DNA of 25,817 bases from Apostichopus californicus. Lineage: Eukaryota > Echinodermata > Holothuroidea > Aspidochirotida > Stichopodidae. This document shows, piece after piece, positions 18,945 through 25,817 of this stretch. Each line of letters opens with the position of its first letter. The first letter of the stretch is position 1. The DNA lies in contig JAIPMN010011759.1 in assembly GCA_020650975.1 (NCBI GenBank), positions 1 to 25,817 on the forward strand, written 5' to 3'. The notes beneath the pieces are model-generated. The model did no database searches, was not told the origin of the DNA, and saw only the letters and a program-made list of their open reading frames with translations. The position numbers and the translations under genes were made by a program.

Positions 18945-20050
18945 CACCAGCTTGGATGTATGCAGTCTCAATTCAAGGTTTACCAAAAGGAAAGCGGACA
19001 CATTGCTCCATCTTCCCCCCCCCCCCACACCACTACCTCCAAACTGGGATCCCTTAAGTAGTACTGTGGACAAATGCAAGAAATTACTCGTGCAAACAGG
19101 ATAAACTAGATGGAATTTTTAAGTCCTAAAAGGTAGTTAACGATTGCCAAGACACTAACATTTATTGCACAAAAATTATGACAATTGTGACCAGCCTGTG
19201 TATATAATTCAACTAGCGATGCGCCTTTAATACTGAGAGTAATTATGATTGTCTCAGTGCATGGGGGTGGTGGAGGGGGGAACATGCCTCCCCACAAATT
19301 TTTCAATAAACACAAAGGGAAGGTTCTGTACACGATAAAACTCCTACAACATTAAACCAATAAACCACCAAAACTACCCACCAATTTTTGTCAGTTTTAC
19401 TGCTAGCTTACAATAGCCTAATTGTTTTAAAAAATAGTGAATTTCTGTTAAATTGGCACTTACAACTTGACAGTTTGTGATAAATCTGGTAATAATGGAG
19501 GATCGACAAGTATCAACAATTGTTGTTCCATTCAAATTTAGAAAATGATAATTTTTTTTATTATAAAACACAGTAAAATGGAATACAAATGTAAAAAAAG
19601 ATGCAAAAAATTGCATCATTTAGCAGCTAAGTCCTCCTGAGATAAGCAAAAATATATTTACACCCCTCCCCCAGGATGGCAATCCTCCTGCATTGATATG
19701 CTCCCCCTCCTCCCCCCCAAAAAAAAATCGGTTACTCTGGCTAAGAGCCTGCCAAACTGCAGTCACTTCTGTCAACAAAAATTATTCAATAATTGATACA
19801 AAAACCAACAGAAAAAAAAGAGACAAACATTTGTTTTTTCCAAAATGTATGTACCTGGAAGCTACAAAACTAGGAGCAAAATATACTTTATGATTCCAAT
19901 GTACAAATATACAGCCAAATAATAGAGCCATCGTTTATTCAATACCTTTACACTATGCAGTGTTCTGGTTTGTAAACCTACAGTTCAGACTATTAGCACT
20001 GATGAGTTTGGATTCGCATGTGTGAGTTGTTGTGTCAGATAATCAAATAT

Positions 20051-20108
20051 TTGAAAAAGAAAAAAAACAAAGGGCCTGCCCTCATAATAGAACTTATTTA
20101 GCATACAA
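20051..20108. repeat. Dispersed duplicate, copy 1
   Basis: Contains GGGCCTGCCCTCATA followed by AGAACTTATTTAGCATACA and ATGTCA, preceded by an A-rich stretch. A near-identical copy lies at about 20755-20810. Confidence 0.9.
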
Positions 20109-20202
20109 TGTCAGATGTGCAACAAAGGATCCACATGGTCTGATAGACAACAAAGAGAATATAGGGGTACAGTACTTGTGTACTAAAGGATGATGTCACG
20201 CA

Positions 20203-20225
20203 CCCCCCCCCCCCCAAAAAAAAAA
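20203..20225. repeat. C13/A10 homopolymer junction
   Basis: Thirteen C are followed directly by ten A. The same C-then-A arrangement occurs at 16597-16614 (C8A10) and 19712-19727 (C7A9). Confidence 0.95.
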
Positions 20226-20734
20226 TTAAAAAAAATTAATATGTTGCAGACCATTAAAAAAAATCTGTTATCAGGTAGGATTGTATTTCTATGGGCACTT
20301 TTTCATTTTTGAGAAATGACCCTTGACATAGCTGAGGTTCATTAATTAAAGTGACTGGACGATTAAGTCTAATACACAGACCATTAGATCACTTCCTCAG
20401 GTGCAAAACTAAAATTCTAATGGAAAACGTAAAGACTTTTATGACCTGATATTAAAGACGTATTTATGTAATTGAATAATTCGCTACAACTTTGTCAAAG
20501 ACGTACAAACGCAGAACGTTATTTATATGGCATTTGACGAACGTGTGTTGCTCGACTTCTTCTTTAATATTGGAATCATAGCAAATATAATCAACACAAA
20601 GCCTTCATCTAGCACGCTCTCTGACAGCAAATGTTCCTAGCTTAAACTACAAGGCCTGGACAACTGCACACATTTTGAAGTTGAATATTAGCGGATCTTG
20701 GAGCCCGTGACTTCTTTGTCATTCTAAACATTGA

Positions 20735-20828
20735 GATCATCAAAAAAAAAAATTAAAAAGAAAACAAGGGGCCTGCCCTCATACCAGAACTTATTTAGCA
20801 TACAATGTCATCAAAAAAAAAAATTAAA
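20735..20828. repeat. Dispersed duplicate, copy 2, between direct repeats
   Basis: This copy of the GGGCCTGCCCTCATA...ATGTCA segment is bracketed by two copies of a TCATC-A11-TTAAA word of about 20 bp, near 20738 and 20809. The arrangement resembles a small copied insertion with a duplicated flank. Confidence 0.85.
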
Positions 20829-21197
20829 CCAGACTAGACTATATACGTACTTACCAAACCACTTTACCCTACTATGCATTTCAAAACTTCCCAACACAAA
20901 TTTATCTTGTTCATTTATTAAACAATTGTAATCACTCCAAATATTTGAACAAAACAGTGTACACAGGTACACCAGTTGTCTGCAGCCTGTAAAGAATTAA
21001 CCTCTGCAAACGTTTGGTTATGATGAACTGGCCTCTTTCCATTTTAAGATAAAGGTTTCCCAAAACACCAGAAATGTGGTGGGTTCAACCAGGATTTATG
21101 TACAATGGAAAATATCACAGAGAGGTTTAACTAGAAATCATTAAAATATATTAAGGTAATATAAAAGCTGATTGTTCCTTGAATAACCTGAACCTGA

Positions 21198-21283
21198 AGG
21201 TCAAACTTTAGTCGTTTGATGAGAAATTAAATCATGTCAGGTCACTTTAAAGGTCACAGCAGGATCTTCTCTAAAGGTGACCT
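21198..21283 (+). promoter_or_regulatory. Cluster of AGGTCA nuclear-receptor half-sites
   Basis: AGGTCA occurs at 21198-21203, 21239-21244 and 21251-21256, the last two as a direct repeat spaced by 6. AGGTGACCT follows at 21275-21283, an overlapping everted/inverted pair. Four half-sites in 86 bp is more than expected in AT-rich DNA. Any regulatory role is inference. Confidence 0.35.
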
Positions 21284-23881
21284 GAGGAGCAAATTAACCA
21301 AAAAGCAAACATTTCAACAGACAGATGGACAGACAACCTGAATTGGACCATTGAACAAAGAATAGAGTAGAAATCGGACAGATCAAAATACAGTGAGATG
21401 ATTAGATGAAAGGATTGCACAAACTATAAGTAAATTATAAAACTTTAGCCATGGATCTCCTGCCTATTTCTGGCAATCCCTGCTTCTTTTAATTAACTTA
21501 CTTATTAAAATGACCCACAGTAACTTTTCCTAAGAAACTAGTCTAATTAAAAGGACCCAAAATAGTCCCCTATGGTTCTGTAAATGTGGAAGGGTTAACA
21601 AACTTTACATGCTATGAAAATCTGTAAGCCCCGACATAGGATAAATCTGCAGCCTACCACCACTTTTTACAACTGCGATTTTGTATAAAGCATCTCGGCA
21701 ATTAAACTTACGTTCCAACCATCCTGACAAGGATGTATGATGGTCATGGTCCATAGTCTATAATATGCTATAATATGCTAGACTTTAACCACTTCAGTCA
21801 CTCTGAGCGCCGCCAATACACCTCTGATATTTTAATTTATTCATAAATCAGTTGCTTCCTGCAGGGACAAGATTTCAAACAGCTTGATACCCCCAGCCTT
21901 CAGGAGAATAACAACTATCGTTACGATACCTGTAATGAGCAGATTATAAACCTTTCTAACCCCAGCCAGACCTAATCAACAAAATTATCTTTAGAAAACC
22001 AAACAAAAAGGACTGACAATCACCATTCTTTCACACTTGCTTGCCCTGAAGGTGTGTAATCTTGGCTCAGTTTAATTAATTCAACTGCAGGTCATTACGT
22101 TTGAGGTCAGAGTGAGGGGGAAAATAAACAAAAGCGTTTTCCAGAGAGTATCAGTAGGTTGGTCAGTTCGGTCACTTTATATACACACCGATGCCAACTT
22201 TTTAGCACAAAGACACACATGTCTAAAAAACACTACATGTGTATGATTTGCTGTAGTATGAAACATCGTGGACAACAGTGTATTCTGTACGATTGTATAC
22301 CATACCAAGGAAGGCAGAACCCACGTTAGTCAAAATAAAATAAGATTATTTTTTTCTAAAAAAAGCACCTGGTTGGGTTTGTAAAGTTTAACATCTCTCG
22401 CCATACAATGTAGCACAGAGACGTATATATATAAATATACACCGATGGTTTGGGAGTGCTAGAACAAATGCTTAAAACAGAAGTATATCCATCACGTCAT
22501 GTTTAAAAAAAGATCTTTGATGTGAACAACTTACCCAAATATGAAAGGAACATTTTTGTTCCATATTTGTCAATCTGTTTCTGGTTGCCATAGATACCTA
22601 CTATAATGTGCACTTGTTTTCAAGGCCCCCAGGGGCAAGTCTTTGCATGCTAATGGCTAGCAAATAGCCTCTGTTTTATCAAAAGGAAGCTACCTTGGAA
22701 AATTTGAAAATTTCTCACAAGTGGCAAATACAACTTCTCACCCCCCCCCCCACCCACCCCCCCATCACTACCCGTCCATTTTCATTTCAAAGTGACCCTT
22801 TTCATTAAAATAAAAATAATCCGCTTTGACAAATATGACAAATATTTCCCACCGTTTTATTTATAATGTCCAGCTGTACACTTTAAATTAAGCTTTAACT
22901 TGTTGCAGGTCAAGTAGCCGGTCATTCTATCAAAATCAATTGAATCTGAAAAGGTAATGGCTATGTAAAAAGCTACTTCCAAAAAAAAATAGCCGTTCTT
23001 CCAAAAAGGCCGAGCTAAATTTTCATGATTTGGTCTAAATATCACCAAAATAAATAAATATAAATATTTTTAAAAAAAATGATGCAAGGCCATATCTCAA
23101 AGGGGAGTCCTTTGTTACTTTATGTTAAAGATCATGATGTAGAAACTGCTTCAAAATATCATCAAAACATTCTCACGGCTAAGAAAAAGAAAAACTTACA
23201 CTCACGCACTGAAACACACAAACACGGACAAAGATCCAGAAAACTAGTCTAAAATCGTTCACGTAACAATGAGTCACCTACCAGTACATTGGCATCACAA
23301 GCCTAAAAAAAAGAAATTACCCAACTATCACCCATACTCTAGTACACCCCCCCCCACTACCCCCTACCCTACACCTATTCTTGAAACCCTTAGGAACATT
23401 AAGTAAATCTAAAGATTTCACACAAGACACAAACTTAAAAATTTATTTTAATAAAAAAAATTAAAAAACAGGACATCACTTTGAGTGGGCAAAATCTCAT
23501 AAGCAACACAAAGATTAAAATAAACTTGATAACTCAATTCATTTGTTTACAGAATTGCACATACTTCTTGATACACTACAGATTATATGATGCTCTAGTA
23601 CAAGTTCATACCAACCTTTCACAATTTACCCACAGCGGCAACAACGATGATATTTCCTCTTTTGATATTTTCTGAGAAGCCACCACTGACTGCACTGACA
23701 AATACCACCACAGTAGTACTGCTCAACTCCAATGCATTCTTTCTTTTACACCAAAAAAAAAAGAACTCAAGTTGATGTTCACACCACCAGCAGGGCAATA
23801 GTTGTTAATACCAAAACTCACTACCCACTAAATTGTCAAAACCTACTAACATCATCAGAGGTCAAATACCTCAGCCCTTAA

Positions 23882-23907
23882 CACACACTCACACACACAC
23901 ACACACT
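23882..23907. repeat. (AC)n microsatellite
   Basis: An AC repeat with one TC interruption, followed by ACT triplets. Confidence 0.93.
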
Positions 23908-24230
23908 ACTACTATACCTGTACTTCTCACAGCTTCTGACAAAAAAAACCAAAAAAGAAAAAAACCACAACAATAACACACACACACTGCACAGTTTGTC
24001 ATAATACTGAATCATTTCCAACAATCCCTAGTCCTAACATGTGTGTGTATAACTTACAACTCCAGCAATGATATATTCAACTCTGCCCTCACTTCTCAGC
24101 CTTTAAACATCAATGAAATTCGAGTTAGAGCTTGCCTGTACACAACAAAGACTTCTGCTAGTTGGTAATTGCTACACAGTCAAAGCCAACACTGCAATAG
24201 CTGTCCACATGTGTGATGACAACGAGACCT

Positions 24231-24249
24231 GTGTGTGTGTGTGAGTGTC
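24231..24249. repeat. (GT)n microsatellite
   Basis: GT dinucleotides, running into GAGTGTCTGT. Confidence 0.9.
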
Positions 24250-24711
24250 TGTCCTTTCATCAACCTTTTCTTCAAACCCAAATGAAATCCTGTATTAAAC
24301 ACACACTTGTTCCCGGGTGAATTTTTCTCTCTCTCTTTATCTCTCTCTATGTCTGTTTTCCTCAAGCTAATTCAAGTTCCCAGAACCTGCTGAGGATCTG
24401 TTTTTTTTTTTTCTTCTTTTTTTTTTGTTAGTTTATTTCTTTCATGACTGAAAATGATTGGTGAGAAGGAATGCTTTGACACATCATTCTGGCCAAGCTG
24501 TGAATAAATTTCAAGCACATGAACTAAGCAGAACAGTCAGTCAGTCAGAAGGCATGCAGGCCGAGCAGGCAGGTTTCTTTTATTTATTTCTTATTTATCT
24601 CTCCAGAGGCCAGTATATCAAAGATGTGGTTTGATTTTTTTTTTCTTTTTCGAAGGATGCTTGTATTCATGCTTCAGGAAGACTTAACTCACTCTTCTAA
24701 TCTCCATAAAT

Positions 24712-24745
24712 GGGATTAAGGGATTAAGAAGGGATTAAGAAGGGA
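24712..24745. repeat. Short tandem repeat of GGGATTAAGAA
   Basis: GGGATTAAG is repeated three times, the last two units being 11 bp. It is G-rich but is not the TTAGGG telomere repeat. Confidence 0.8.
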
Positions 24746-25756
24746 AGAGGGAACAAAGGAATTCATAAATGACTTGGACCTACAAACAAATATACATATA
24801 TATTTGACAGAGAAAAGAATGCCAATTGAATACATTCAATAAAATGACAGGAAGTGGCAGTTTTGAGAGGTAAAGTGATGTGGGGGATGGGGGGGGGGGG
24901 AGGAGGGGAGATTATGGGGCTGATAAAAAGGGCTTTTGAGTAAACTTTGAAGAAAATTCCTACATTTAATGGCTTGAGTTCGGAGAGAGGTCAGAAAAAC
25001 AACACGACCCTTGTCCTAGACAGACTGATTGCTGGCATCAATGGCACCAGTGTGGAGAAAGAAGCCATTTTGGTGTGGGTGCGGTCCAGGGGTTCTTTAT
25101 GGGGTTCAAGGGAGCGAATCCCCTGAAGTTTATAGGTTTTCATTTCTTTTAGAAACTTCAAATCAACAGAATTTTACCAAGTTAAATTTTAATCCGTAGA
25201 AGTCACAGACTTTTGTTCTTTCTAATAAATTCTTATTATTAATTTTTTCCCAAAATGTGGGACATTCATTTGAGAGGGGGTACCTGGGAGGCTCTGAAAA
25301 AAAATTTGGGGGGGGGAGGGGAATAATAAATCAAGTTGTTTCGATATTTTCTGATTTTGCTCTTTAAGATGTGAGTAATTTTAAGTGAGTGTTGAAAGCA
25401 AAATGGAATCAATATAAATCATATCATATAAAACCTTCATTTGGTGAAAAAGATCTCGAAGAGTCGCTCAGCGTTGTAAAATATTGAACGGTTTACAATC
25501 TCAATTTTGGATAATAATGGGTGTGTTTGGTGAAATTGATATCAAGGTGCAAAACCTACTTTAGAAAGTAAGAAGGCTCTTTTAAGATCTGTTGTGATAT
25601 TAATACAATCTACCTTTAGTTTGTGCCTACTGATGTTTGCCCCACCAAAGAAACGAGATAATATCCTTTGAAGCTTAAAACAACGGATGTACCCATCGGA
25701 TGATCCCTAGATTTCTACAACATCTGTCCAGGTCATTAACTAAAACAGATCTACCC

Positions 25757-25790
25757 TATAAAAGTAGACCAACTAAAGCGAAGGTCACTC
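25757..25790 (+). promoter_or_regulatory. TATA box and initiator pair, candidate core promoter
   Basis: TATAAAAG (25757-25764) is followed by TCACTCC, a full match to the metazoan initiator YYANWYY, with its A at 25787, 30 bp after the first T of the TATA box. That is the normal spacing. Transcription would run rightward out of the window. It could be the U3/R border of an LTR retrotransposon or a gene promoter; neither can be decided here. Confidence 0.4.
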
Positions 25791-25805
25791 CGGAATCGTG
25801 CTCAC

Positions 25806-25817
25806 CATCGTAAGCTG
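25806..25817 (-). CDS. Possible end of an upstream ANKRD-like exon
   Basis: The minus strand reads CAGCTTACGATG/GTGAGC at the window edge, a good donor context. Ending with one G in the right phase, it would join the 12722 exon to make Gly (...AYD-G-PAKES). Only 12 bases are visible, and the TATA/Inr signal on the other strand gives a competing explanation. Confidence 0.2.

Larger units (their letters stand above)
12723..25817. other. More than 13 kb upstream of the first visible exon, no convincing coding sequence
   Basis: This is presumed first or second intron of the ANKRD-like gene, although an intergenic portion cannot be excluded. It is AT-rich, with stops in all frames at short spacing. 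It contains scattered tandem and dispersed repeats (listed separately), microsatellites and many C or G homopolymers. Two stretches stay open unusually long (15506-15720 and 18668-18922), but neither is recognised. Confidence 0.6.

Noticed and set aside
24712..24745. GGGATTAAGGG as an interstitial telomere relic
   Set aside because: The unit is GGGATTAAGAA/GGGATTAA, not TTAGGG, and there are only three copies.
1..25817. CRISPR array, bacterial operon or toxin-antitoxin-like system
   Set aside because: The repeats are head-to-tail without unique spacers, there are no prokaryotic gene clusters, and the only gene is spliced.

Overview
The window looks like metazoan, probably marine invertebrate, genomic DNA. 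Coding sequence occurs only as short blocks with GT/AG borders, separated by AT-rich, repeat-laden introns. There are a LINE-type retrotransposon fragment, minisatellites, microsatellites and many long C/G homopolymers. The general texture suggests an echinoderm or a related deuterostome. This is inference; nothing in the sequence fixes the species.

The one gene I can support lies on the minus strand and is the invertebrate counterpart of vertebrate ANKRD11/ANKRD12, the ankyrin-repeat chromatin cofactors. Six internal exons can be placed to the base, in transcript order: 12722-12552, 12115-11973, 9824-9539, 7368-5285, 2834-2736 and 2169-2029. All junctions have AG/GT borders and their phases join without a stop, giving about 974 codons. 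The first three carry the ankyrin repeats, the 2084-bp exon carries a long disordered Ser/Pro/Lys-rich region, and the last two carry most of the conserved C-terminal module. The N-terminal exons lie past the right edge or unrecognised in the >13-kb upstream stretch. The terminal ~90 residues lie past the left edge.

Left end (1-2028): a 43-bp minisatellite with an assembly gap at 360-362 and a 281-bp higher-order duplication. It abuts the 3' end of a 5'-truncated, decayed non-LTR retrotransposon whose reverse-transcriptase tail is readable on the minus strand. Both appear to lie in an intron of the gene.

Middle (2170-12551): introns with a 9-bp pyrimidine minisatellite (4275-4398), three tandem copies of a ~150-bp element (about 7781-8225) containing a perfect DR4 nuclear-receptor motif, and several microsatellites.

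Right half (12723-25817): no convincing exon. It holds a 198-bp tandem duplication (17118-17512), a short segment copied about 695 bp away between direct repeats (20051 and 20745), a hairpin (18906-18944), repeated C-tract/A-tract junctions, a cluster of AGGTCA half-sites (21198-21283), and a well-spaced TATA/Inr pair at the right edge facing out. I found no RNA gene, CRISPR array or prokaryotic-type system. The notable content is the compact ANKRD11/12-like gene and the repeat architecture around it.
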